This document shows, one piece after another, positions 1 to 8,246 of a stretch of DNA of 47,260 nt. The stretch comes from Acidobacteriaceae bacterium. Lineage in GTDB: Bacteria; Acidobacteriota; Terriglobia; Terriglobales; Acidobacteriaceae. The stretch lies in assembly GCA_003142935.1 (NCBI GenBank), contig PLOG01000158.1, positions 2,935 through 50,194 of the forward strand, given 5' to 3'. Each line of letters opens with the position of its first letter. Positions within the stretch are counted from its first letter, which is position 1. Under the pieces are notes generated by a model. That model had not been told where the DNA came from and ran no database searches. It saw nothing but the letters and a program-made list of their open reading frames with translations. A program made the position numbers and the translations under genes.

Positions 1-20
1 CCACTGTTCACTGTTCACTG
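1..20. repeat. Heptanucleotide tandem repeat (minus strand CAGTGAA CAGTGAA CAGTGG) immediately after the permease stop codon; truncated by window edge
   Basis: Direct reading: ccactgttcactgttcactg. Confidence 0.75.
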
Positions 21-22
21 CC

Positions 23-1516
23 TCAAAGCGCCGCCAGCAGCAGCGTAATCCCCAGTCCGCTCACTGACAGCACCGTCTCCATCACCGACCACGTCGCGAG
101 CGTTCCTTTCACATCCAGCTTGAACAGCGAACACACCAGCCAGAAGCCCGAGTCGTTCACATGCGACAGCAGAAGCGAGCCGCAACCGGTGGCCAGTACC
201 AGCATCTCCGGCCGCACGCCCATCTGCCCGGCCACCGGAGCCAGCACTCCGGAAGCCACCGCCATGGCCACCGTCGACGAGCCCATGCACACCCGCACCA
301 CCGCCGCCAGGGCCCAGGCCAGCACTAGGGGCGGCATGTGCGCTCCCAGCGCCAGCCCCACCGTCGCCTGCGCCGCACCCGAGTCGCGCAGAACCCCGCT
401 CAACCCGCCCGCCGCCGACAGAATCACCAGCACCCCGGCGATGGGCACAAACGAGTCCGCGGTCAGCCGCCGCAGCATGTCCGGCCCGTGATGTGGTTCG
501 CGCGGAATCCGGCCGCCCAGCGTAGCCAGCGCCACCAGCACCGCTAGCAGCATGGCCACATCTGGGTAGCCCAGCAGGTGCATCGCCTGGTTTGGAATCC
601 CACCCGGTGCAGTCACCGCATCGGCCCAGCTCCCCACAAAAATCAGCGCAATCGGCAGCAGAATCGCCACCAGCGCCAGCACCGCACCCGCCGGCGCCGG
701 CGCATTCTCCCTGGCGATGGGTGCCCCAGGTCCGGGGTCCCCACGGGCAGGTCTTCGTCCGTGGGGCGGAGGTCCCGCTTTTGGGACCTGGGATACCACG
801 CTCCCAACTGTCGCCACTCCCAGCTTCGCCTGTCGCCGCTCCCAACGCGGAATCAGTACCCAGCCCACCACCGGCCCAGCCAGTGCAGCCGCCGGCGCTC
901 CCACCAGCATTCCCCACAGAATCACGCGCCCGATGTCGGCGTGAAACAGGGCAGCCGCCAGCAGCGCCGATGGATGCGGCGGAATCAGCCCATGCGTAAT
1001 CGAGAGCCCCGCCAGCACCGGCAAGCCAACCAGAATCGGAGGCCGTCCACTGCGCCGTGCCGCCTCCACAACAATCGGAAACAGCAGCACCAGCCCCACC
1101 TCGAAGAACACCGGCATCCCCACCAGCAAGCTCAACCCCAGCAGCGCCCAGGGCAGCCCCTTCGGGCCGCAACCCTCAACGAGCGTCTTGCTCAGCGAAG
1201 CCGCTCCTCCGGAAGAAGCCAGCAGTTGCCCCAGAATCGCCCCCATCCCCAGGATGATGGCGATATGCCCCATCATGTTTCCCACGCCCACGGAGAACGA
1301 GAGCGGCACCTGCTTCAACGGCATACCCGACGCAATGCCCAGCCCCAAGGCCGCAATCGACAACCCCAGCGCCGCATGAAGCTTCAGCTTTACCACCAGC
1401 AACAAAAGCAGCAGCACCGTCCCAGCCACGCAGGCCAGCAGATACCAGTCATGAGCAGTTACAGCATGCACGTTCACCGGCAGATTATTCCACACAGACG
1501 CTGGATTGCGCACCAA
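23..1516 (-). CDS. GntP-family gluconate/H+ symporter-like permease containing an in-frame repeat-element insertion (start uncertain; TTG at 1516 or an internal GTG)
   Basis: Hydrophobic multi-TM protein with GntP-like motifs (IILGMGAILGQLLASSGGA, GLIPPHPSALLAA, CGSLLLSHVNDSGFW). Confidence 0.88.
   Translation of the reverse strand: MVRNPASVWNNLPVNVHAVTAHDWYLLACVAGTVLLLLLLVVKLKLHAALGLSIAALGLGIASGMPLKQVPLSFSVGVGNMMGHIAIILGMGAILGQLLASSGGAASLSKTLVEGCGPKGLPWALLGLSLLVGMPVFFEVGLVLLFPIVVEAARRSGRPPILVGLPVLAGLSITHGLIPPHPSALLAAALFHADIGRVILWGMLVGAPAAALAGPVVGWVLIPRWERRQAKLGVATVGSVVSQVPKAGPPPHGRRPARGDPGPGAPIARENAPAPAGAVLALVAILLPIALIFVGSWADAVTAPGGIPNQAMHLLGYPDVAMLLAVLVALATLGGRIPREPHHGPDMLRRLTADSFVPIAGVLVILSAAGGLSGVLRDSGAAQATVGLALGAHMPPLVLAWALAAVVRVCMGSSTVAMAVASGVLAPVAGQMGVRPEMLVLATGCGSLLLSHVNDSGFWLVCSLFKLDVKGTLATWSVMETVLSVSGLGITLLLAAL
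719..795 (+). repeat. Palindromic GGGTGCCCCAGGTCC...GGACCTGGGATA element inside the GntP CDS
   Basis: Near identical to the three copies at 7826-8198; nested inverted repeats. Confidence 0.9.
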
Positions 1517-1518
1517 AT

Positions 1519-1567
1519 GGGTGCCCCACCTACGCCACGTCTTTGTTTTTGTGGCTTAGGTGGGATA
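1519..1567 (+). repeat. Short palindromic element GGGTGCCCCACCT...AGGTGGGATA
   Basis: Same ends as the long element, inverted repeat with central tctttgttttt loop. Confidence 0.8.
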
Positions 1568-1914
1568 GTTCCACCTATCTATGGTCTTTTCGGCCTTTTA
1601 TAAGTTCTTAGAAGTCTTTTGTTGTTCTCTCCGATCATTTCGCATCAGCCGCGCGTCCCATCTTTGCGCCCTTTTCCCCTCATGGGTAAGACTTGCGATC
1701 CTTACTATCAAAGCCGTGCCCGCATCGGAACAGCCCCATCCCGGAACCTCGCCAAAAACCCCTGCCTCGCTGTGCTCCCCGCCACACTTTTTCCTTGCAC
1801 ACCTCTGCTACCATAGGGATGATTGCAGCTCCCGCAGCCCGGCAGTCCGTCCTCCTGATTTTCGGAGTGCAAGCGCGCAGGCCACCGGAGCCATCCCATT
1901 AAAGGAGAACCTTT

Positions 1915-2964
1915 ATGCCTCTAGTCTCCATGCGGCAGCTACTCGACGAGGCCGCCAAGGGCGGTTACGGCGTCGGCGCATTCAACGTCAACGATATGGA
2001 ACAGATCCAGGCCATCATGATGGCCGCCAAGGAAACCAAGTCCCCGGTCATCGTGCAGGCCAGCCGCGGCGCCCGCCAGTTTGCCGAGGATCTCTATCTT
2101 TTCAAGCTCATCCAGGCGGCAGCCGAACTCAACCCCGAGATTCCAATCGCCATGCACCAGGATCACGGCAACAGCTTCGAGACCTGCAAGAGCGCCATCG
2201 AGCTGGGCTACACCTCGGTCATGATGGACGGCTCGCTGAAGGAAGACGGCAAGACCCCCTCCACATTTGACGAGAACGTCGCCGTCACCAAGAAGGTAGT
2301 CGACTACGCGCACGAGCGCGGCGTCACGGTCGAAGGCGAAATCGGCGTCCTCGGCGGCGTTGAAGACGGTCACGGAGCCGGCGGCAGCGGCCTCGAGCAC
2401 ATCACCGATCCCGACCAGGCCGTCGAATTCGCCGAGCGCACCGGCGTCGACGCTCTGGCCATCGCCATCGGCACCAGTCACGGCGCTTACAAGTTCAACA
2501 AGAAGCCTGACGGCTCCGTGCTCAAGATGGACGTGCTGATCGCCATCCACAAGCGCCTGCCCAACACCCACCTGGTCATGCATGGCAGCTCGTCTGTCCC
2601 CAAGGACCTTCAGGACATCGTCAACAAGTACGGCGGCAAGCTCAAGGAAACATGGGGTGTGCCGGTCGAGGAGATTCAGCTCGGCATCCGCAACGGCGTC
2701 CGCAAGGTCAACGTCGACACCGACAACCGCCTCGCCATCACCGGCGCCATCCGCAAAGTTTTGTGGGAGACCCCGGAGAAGTTCGATCCGCGCGACTACA
2801 TGAAGCCTGCTCGCGAAGCCATGAAGAAAGTTGTCGCCCTGCGCATGACCCAGTTCGGCCAGGCCAGCCACGCCAGCGACTACAGCCCCATCCCGATCAC
2901 CGAGATCGCCAAGGGCTACAAGGACGGCACCCTCACTACCCACCCGCTGGTCGCCGCCAAGTAA
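1915..2964 (+). CDS. fba: Class II fructose-bisphosphate aldolase
   Basis: MPLVSMRQLLDEAAKGGYGVGAFNVNDMEQ..., HQDHGNSFETC, MMDGSLKEDGKTPSTFDENV, VMHGSSSVP; RBS aaaggag upstream. Confidence 0.95.
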   Translation: MPLVSMRQLLDEAAKGGYGVGAFNVNDMEQIQAIMMAAKETKSPVIVQASRGARQFAEDLYLFKLIQAAAELNPEIPIAMHQDHGNSFETCKSAIELGYTSVMMDGSLKEDGKTPSTFDENVAVTKKVVDYAHERGVTVEGEIGVLGGVEDGHGAGGSGLEHITDPDQAVEFAERTGVDALAIAIGTSHGAYKFNKKPDGSVLKMDVLIAIHKRLPNTHLVMHGSSSVPKDLQDIVNKYGGKLKETWGVPVEEIQLGIRNGVRKVNVDTDNRLAITGAIRKVLWETPEKFDPRDYMKPAREAMKKVVALRMTQFGQASHASDYSPIPITEIAKGYKDGTLTTHPLVAAK

Positions 2965-2986
2965 CCTCCGGCACAGCGCAGAATCG

Positions 2987-3017
2987 AAGGGCCACTCCGC
3001 GGCGGGGTGGCCCTTTT
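2987..3017 (+). terminator. Rho-independent terminator downstream of fba
   Basis: AAGGGCCACtccgcggcgggGTGGCCCTTTT stem-loop with T run. Confidence 0.75.
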
Positions 3018-3029
3018 CAGCGATAAAGC

Positions 3030-3078
3030 GGGTGCCCCACCTTCGCGGCGTCTTTGTTCTTGCCGCTAAGGTGGGATA
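3030..3078 (+). repeat. Short palindromic element GGGTGCCCCACCTT...AAGGTGGGATA
   Basis: Same family as 1519-1567. Confidence 0.8.
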
Positions 3079-3256
3079 TCCATATTTATGGCCTCTTGTT
3101 GTTTATTGGATTCTCCTGCGTCCCGATTCGCATTCTTTCTAACTGCAGGCCGCGCCCCCAACGCCTTCCCTGAGCCTGCCGAACGGCCCAAATCTTGAAC
3201 CCCCGGGAATCAGCCGAAATCCACAGCCGCCGAATTCGCCAGTTCTCACGGATCGG

Positions 3257-4120
3257 GTGTATTTTCTTCTGATGATGTCCACCAGCTTTTCAACTCTTCT
3301 CAAATCCGCCGCTCTGATTGCCCTGGCTGCGCCGCTCCTTGCGCAATCGCCGGCCTCGACTCCCACCGCCCAGCCAACCGCAGCCGCAGCGCCCGCGCAG
3401 GCCGCCGAACCCGCCAAGCCCAAACCCGAAGACACCGAAATATGGGAGCCGGTCCCCGCCGTCGTCACGCCCGGCGCTACGCTCGGCGCGGCGCCCTCCG
3501 ACGCCATCGTGCTCTTCGACGGCAGCAATGAAGACGAGTGGCTCTCCATCCGCGACCATTCCCCAGCCCAGTGGGTCGTCGCCAACGGTGTGCTCACCGT
3601 CGCCAAGTCGAAGGGCGGCATCGAAACCAAACGCAGTTTCAAGAACTACCAGCTTCACATCGAGTGGAGCGAACCCGTCAACATCACAGGCAGCGGTCAA
3701 GCCCGCGGCAACAGCGGCGTATTCCTCGCTTCCACCGGTCCTGGCGACGACGGCTATGAGTTGCAGGTCCTCGATCCCTGGCAGAACAAAACCTACGTCA
3801 ACGGAATGGCCGGCTCCATGTACAAGGAGAGCACTCCGCTGGTCAATCCCGGCCGCAAACCCGGCGAGTGGCAGACTTACGACGTCGTGTGGACCGCTCC
3901 CACCTTCAACGACGATGGCTCCCTGAAGACGCCTGCTTATGTGACTGTCTTTTTCAATGGAGTGCTGGTGCAGAATCACTTCGAGCTGAAAGGCCAGACC
4001 CTCTACATCGGCACGCCTTATTACAAGGCCTACACCGCCGCGCCCATCAAGCTCCAGGCCCACGGCGACAAGAGCGAGCCCATCAGCTACAGAAATATCT
4101 GGGTGAGAGAACTGAAATAA
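3257..4120 (+). CDS. Secreted DUF1080 (3-keto-disaccharide hydrolase-like) protein
   Basis: Signal peptide then VLFDGSNEDEWLSI...WVVANGVLTVAKSKGGIETKRSFKNYQLHIEW...GNSGVFL...YELQVLD; typical DUF1080 fold motifs. Start may be 3272. Confidence 0.88.
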   Translation: MYFLLMMSTSFSTLLKSAALIALAAPLLAQSPASTPTAQPTAAAAPAQAAEPAKPKPEDTEIWEPVPAVVTPGATLGAAPSDAIVLFDGSNEDEWLSIRDHSPAQWVVANGVLTVAKSKGGIETKRSFKNYQLHIEWSEPVNITGSGQARGNSGVFLASTGPGDDGYELQVLDPWQNKTYVNGMAGSMYKESTPLVNPGRKPGEWQTYDVVWTAPTFNDDGSLKTPAYVTVFFNGVLVQNHFELKGQTLYIGTPYYKAYTAAPIKLQAHGDKSEPISYRNIWVRELK

Positions 4121-4135
4121 ACGCGGTTAAAAGAG

Positions 4136-6217
4136 CTAACCTCTGATCGCCGAGGGTTCCGGGCTGATCCCTGTTCCCTGATCCCTGACCCCTGATCTCT
4201 GTTCTCTGATCTCTTTTTCCTGGTCCTTGTATTGCAACTGGTACAGCTTCCAGTAGAGTCCGCGCTCGGCCAGCAGTTCCTGATGCGAGCCCATCTCCCG
4301 CAACTGCCCCTTGTGCATCACCAGGATCGTTTCCGCGCGCTGCACGGTCGAGAGCCGGTGCGCAATCAGCACCGAGGTGCGCCCTTCCACCATGCGCTCC
4401 AGCGCCCCGCGAATACGCAGCTCCGTATCGGTGTCCACGCTCGACGTCGCTTCGTCCAGAATCAGAATGTGCGGATTGTAAGCCAGGGCCCGCGCAAAGT
4501 TGACCAGTTGCTTCTGCCCTGTCGACAGCGAATTGCCGCGCTCCCGCACCGGCTCGTTGAAGCCCGCTGGCAGGCTCTCGATAAAATCCAGCACGTTCAC
4601 GTCCCGCGCTGCCTGCCGCAACTGGTCGTCTGTAATCGCGCTATTGCCGAACCGGATGTTGTCGGCTATCGTCCCGGCAAACAGAAACGGATCCTGCAGC
4701 ACCACCGCGAAGTGCTGCCGCAGCGCGGTCAAATTCTGATCGCGCAAATCCACGCCCTCCAGCAAAATCTCCCCCGCCGTCACCTCGTAGAAGCGCATCA
4801 TCAGGCTGGTCAGCGTCGTCTTCCCCGCTCCCGTGTGCCCTACAATCGCCACCGTCTGTCCCGGCTCAACGGTGAAACTTACATCTTTCAGAATCCACTC
4901 GATCCCGGCAATCCCGTTCAACGCCGCCGCATCCAGCGCAGCTGCCGCCACAGCCGCCTTCTGCTCCTCGGTCAGTTTTTGATAGGTAAACCACACGTGC
5001 CGGAATTCGATCCGATTCGACCCGTCGCCAACCACCGGATGCGCGGGGCTCACAATCTCCGGCTGCGTGTCGAGCAGTTTAAAGATCCGCTCGCAAGCCG
5101 CCATCGCCGCCTGCAAAATGTTGTACTTGTCGCTCAAATCCTGAATCGGCCGCCAGAACCGCTGCGAGTACTGGATAAACATCGCCAGCACGCCGATGGT
5201 CACGGCTCCATGCCTCAGCACGCTGAATCCGCCCCGCCACACCACCAGCGCAATCGCCACCGACGACAGCAGCTCCACCGCCGGATAGTAGAGCGCGTAA
5301 GCAAAAATCGTGTCCTTGAACGCGATCATGTGCTGCCGGTTGACCGCTTCGAAATCCTGGTACGCGCGCTCCTCGCGGTTGAAGAGCTGCACCACCGCCA
5401 TCCCCGAGATATGTTCCTGCGTGAAACTGTTGATGCGCGCAATCGCGGCCCGCACTCGCCTGTAGCTCTCCCGAACATGGTCGCGAAACAGTCGCGTTAC
5501 AACCAGGATCAACGGCAACACGGCGAACGCCAGCAGTGCCAGCCACCAGTTCATGCTCAGCATCACGGCCGCCATCACCGTCAGCATGAAAAAGTCGTTC
5601 ACAATGGCCAGAATGCCGTCGGTGAACATGTCGTTGACCGCGTCCACGTCCGAGGTCAGCCGCGTCACCAGCCGCCCCACCGCGTTCACGTCGAAGAACC
5701 CCACATCCATCCGCTGCATGTGGCGAAAGATGTTGCTGCGCAGGCCGAACATCACCTTCTGCCCCATCCACTGCATCAGGTAGGTCTGCACAAACGCGAA
5801 CACGTACCCCGCCAGCAGCGTCGCCAGGTACAAACCCGCCAGCATCGTGATGCCGCGGTAGGCATCGGCCGGCAGTATCCGCGCCAGCGGGCTGTTGGTG
5901 TCCAGCCAATGTGCCAGCGCGCTCTCGGCGCTGTGGCTCTTCAGAGTCGGCGCCATATAGCGGTCGATCGCCATCATCACCATGATGGGTCCGGCCACAT
6001 CGCAAAAGGATTTCAGCGTAACCGAAACAGAAGAGACCGTCGCCTGCAACCAGTATGGCCGCACGTAGTGGGCGAGCCGCCGCATCAGCCGCGAGTCGTA
6101 GACCTTGCCGGCGACATCGTCGTCCCGCTTCCGGGCCGGCTGTTGCGCGCTAAGTTTTTGAGGCTCTTTCTGCTCTGCGTCCGCCATCGGGTAGGTGGGT
6201 CGATCTTCCTTCTCCAT
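4136..6217 (-). CDS. ABC transporter, fused TM and ATPase domains (MsbA/BmrA-like exporter)
   Basis: Walker A GHTGAGKTT, signature SLSTGQKQLVNFARAL, Walker B ILILDEATSSVD, N-terminal ABC_membrane domain. Confidence 0.95.
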   Translation of the reverse strand: MEKEDRPTYPMADAEQKEPQKLSAQQPARKRDDDVAGKVYDSRLMRRLAHYVRPYWLQATVSSVSVTLKSFCDVAGPIMVMMAIDRYMAPTLKSHSAESALAHWLDTNSPLARILPADAYRGITMLAGLYLATLLAGYVFAFVQTYLMQWMGQKVMFGLRSNIFRHMQRMDVGFFDVNAVGRLVTRLTSDVDAVNDMFTDGILAIVNDFFMLTVMAAVMLSMNWWLALLAFAVLPLILVVTRLFRDHVRESYRRVRAAIARINSFTQEHISGMAVVQLFNREERAYQDFEAVNRQHMIAFKDTIFAYALYYPAVELLSSVAIALVVWRGGFSVLRHGAVTIGVLAMFIQYSQRFWRPIQDLSDKYNILQAAMAACERIFKLLDTQPEIVSPAHPVVGDGSNRIEFRHVWFTYQKLTEEQKAAVAAAALDAAALNGIAGIEWILKDVSFTVEPGQTVAIVGHTGAGKTTLTSLMMRFYEVTAGEILLEGVDLRDQNLTALRQHFAVVLQDPFLFAGTIADNIRFGNSAITDDQLRQAARDVNVLDFIESLPAGFNEPVRERGNSLSTGQKQLVNFARALAYNPHILILDEATSSVDTDTELRIRGALERMVEGRTSVLIAHRLSTVQRAETILVMHKGQLREMGSHQELLAERGLYWKLYQLQYKDQEKEIREQRSGVRDQGTGISPEPSAIRG
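4164..4214. repeat. Heptanucleotide array, minus strand (CAGAGAA)(CAGAGAT)(CAGGGGT)(CAGGGAT)(CAGGGAA)(CAGGGAT)
   Basis: Exact 7-nt phasing of CAG, lies in the last codons of the ABC transporter. Confidence 0.9.
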
Positions 6218-6354
6218 TGTACCGGCAACCCTCCGGGGTCTACCTGGCCGCAGGCCTACTTGCTAATTCGCGAAGCGTTCCTTCCTAACCAACCCAAAAA
6301 ATCCTTCCCCGGCCTCCAAGACCCTGTGTATGGTAGAGAGCAGGAGAGTATGCC

Positions 6355-7230
6355 ATGCAACGTAGAGAATTTCTTTTGAAATCCGCACAAGCTGTGGGAG
6401 CCGCGTTTCTCTCCCGCGCCGTCACCGTCAACGCCGCCTGGCTTCATGCCGATCCGCTGTCCGCCAAGTTCAAGGCCTCGGATGAAATCGTCCTCGGCCA
6501 CACCGGTATCCGCACCAGCCGCCTGGCCATGGGCACGGGTACCATCGGGGGGGGCGGCGCCTCTAACCAGACCCGCATCGGCATGGATGCCTTCGTGAAA
6601 CTTGCGCTGAACGGCTACCACGAGAATGGCCTGCGCTTCTTCGATACCGCCGACGGCTACGGCAGCCACCCCTATGTCGCCGCCGCCCTCAAGCAGCTCC
6701 CGCGCGACAAAGTCACCGTCCTCACCAAGACCGACACCCGCAAAGCTGCCGGAGTCCGCGCCGACCTCGACCGCTACAGAAAAGAACTCGGCGTCGACAT
6801 GATCGACATCGTCCTCATCCATGTCGTGACTGAAGCCGACTGGACCACCCGCTACCGCCCGGTCATGGATGTGCTCTCTGAAGCCAAGGAGAAGGGCATC
6901 ATCCGCGCCCACGGCGTCTCCTGCCACACCATCCAGGCACTTCGCGCCGCTGCCGCCTCTCCCTGGGTCGAAGTCGACCTCGCCCGCCTCAACCCCATCG
7001 GCCGTTACATGGACGCCGACCCCGACACCGTGATCTCCGTCCTCAAACAAATGAAAGACCAGGGCAAAGGGATCGTCGGCATGAAGGTTCTGGGACAGGG
7101 TGACCTGCGCGACCGCCCCGGCGAGGCCATCCGCTTCGCCCTCGGCTCCGGCGTTCTCGACGCCTTCACCATCGGCGCCGAATCCAAAGCCGAGCAGGAC
7201 AATTTGGTTGAGCACATCGCCGCCGCCTGA
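6355..7230 (+). CDS. Tat-signal aldo/keto reductase family protein
   Basis: MQRREFLLKSAQAVGAAFLSRA signal; VLGHTGIRTSRLAMGTG, LRFFDTADGYGSH, DMIDIVLIH. Confidence 0.88.
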   Translation: MQRREFLLKSAQAVGAAFLSRAVTVNAAWLHADPLSAKFKASDEIVLGHTGIRTSRLAMGTGTIGGGGASNQTRIGMDAFVKLALNGYHENGLRFFDTADGYGSHPYVAAALKQLPRDKVTVLTKTDTRKAAGVRADLDRYRKELGVDMIDIVLIHVVTEADWTTRYRPVMDVLSEAKEKGIIRAHGVSCHTIQALRAAAASPWVEVDLARLNPIGRYMDADPDTVISVLKQMKDQGKGIVGMKVLGQGDLRDRPGEAIRFALGSGVLDAFTIGAESKAEQDNLVEHIAAA

Positions 7231-7257
7231 TCCAGCTCACCGCAATTCATTCCACGC

Positions 7258-7292
7258 AAGAAAGCCCTCCATGCAAAATGGAGGGCTTTCTT
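7258..7292 (+). terminator. Perfect 15-bp stem-loop, possibly bidirectional terminator
   Basis: AAGAAAGCCCTCCAT gcaaa ATGGAGGGCTTTCTT. Confidence 0.88.
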
Positions 7293-7357
7293 GACAACGG
7301 CGAATCTCGCCATCCGCCTTTCTTGCGTTCCGAATGATCTGAAAAGAGAACCGCGCC

Positions 7358-7516
7358 CTATGACCCGGAGGTTGCCCCCGGATCGGGTTTGACCACCGGC
7401 TTGTCCGATGGGTTAACCGTTGTCTTGACCGCAGTCTTCTTCTGTGCCGGGCTGGAAACGCCCATACTCATCAGCACATACCCGAACCCCTTGCGCAACA
7501 CGTCAAGAACGCTCAT
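7358..7516 (-). CDS. Small hypothetical protein, 52 aa (MSVLDVLRKGFGYVLMSMGVSSPAQKKTAVKTTVNPSDKPVVKPDPGATSGS)
   Basis: ATG preceded by purine-rich RBS (agaggaag); not in supplied ORF list because of length. Confidence 0.55.
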   Translation of the reverse strand: MSVLDVLRKGFGYVLMSMGVSSPAQKKTAVKTTVNPSDKPVVKPDPGATSGS

Positions 7517-7793
7517 CGTTCTACTTCCTCTCCGACTAGAACATTCTCACATGACATCGTCGGCGGCCGCGAACCGAGAACTATGCACTAGTGTCCTGAA
7601 TTGAAGGTTCGTTTCACAAATCGAATGGTCGCGTCCCATCGTCCCGGAAATCACCCGTGCATTGGACATCTCGCCGTCGCACAAATCCGCCAACTTGCCA
7701 ACTTGCCATTTCCGCGAAGCGGAAGCTAACCTGCTGTCCTTTTTCAAAAATCCCCGCCAGACCCACCACATGAGCTTCCGTTTCACCACACCA

Positions 7794-8240
7794 GGTCTCT
7801 GACTGCGTGTTGTTGTACCAACTGTGGGTGCCCCAGGTCCGGGGCCCCCAAGGACAGGTCCTGGTCCTTGGGGTGGAGGTCCCGATTTTGGGACCTGGGA
7901 TAGCAGAAATTCAAGGCACGAAATCATGCGGTCAGATTCCTGGGTCTCTGACCGCGTGTTGTTGTACCAACTGGGGGTGCCCCAGGTCCGGGGCCCCAAG
8001 GACAGGTCCTGGTCCTTGGGGTGGAGGTCCCGATTTTGGGACCTGGGATAGCAGAAATTCAAGGCACGAAATCATGCGGTCAGATTCCTGGGTCTCTAAC
8101 CGCGTGTTGTTGTACCGACTGGGGGTGCCCCAGGTCCGGGGCCCCCAAGGACAGGTCTTGGTCCTTGGGGTGGAGGTCCCGATTTTGGGACCTGGGAAAC
8201 AATGAACTCAAAGCACGAAATCACACGGTCGGAAACTTAG
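7794..8240 (+). repeat. Three tandem ~148-bp units, each carrying one GGGTGCCCCAGG palindromic element (7826-7902, 7975-8050, 8123-8198)
   Basis: Unit starts ggtctct at 7794, 7943, 8091; near identical except the degenerate last unit. Confidence 0.95.
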
Positions 8241-8246
8241 GAACTG

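Noticed and set aside
15-1172. 385-aa Gly/Ala-rich minus-strand ORF
   Set aside because: Out-of-frame shadow of the GntP gene; low complexity and no domain.
1939-2943. 334-aa minus-strand ORF opposite fba
   Set aside because: Shadow ORF (Val/Asp/Gly-rich) of a clear aldolase gene.
4232-6379. 715-aa plus-strand ORF antisense to the ABC transporter
   Set aside because: Arg/His/Gln-rich composition typical of a GC-driven shadow ORF; the opposite strand encodes an unambiguous ABC exporter.
7575-7625. Possible IS terminus near actagtgtcctgaattgaaggttcgtttcac
   Set aside because: No matching inverted end or transposase found nearby; only a vague resemblance.
7794-8240. CRISPR array
   Set aside because: Units are ~148 bp with near-identical spacers; no short direct repeats with unique spacers and no cas genes.
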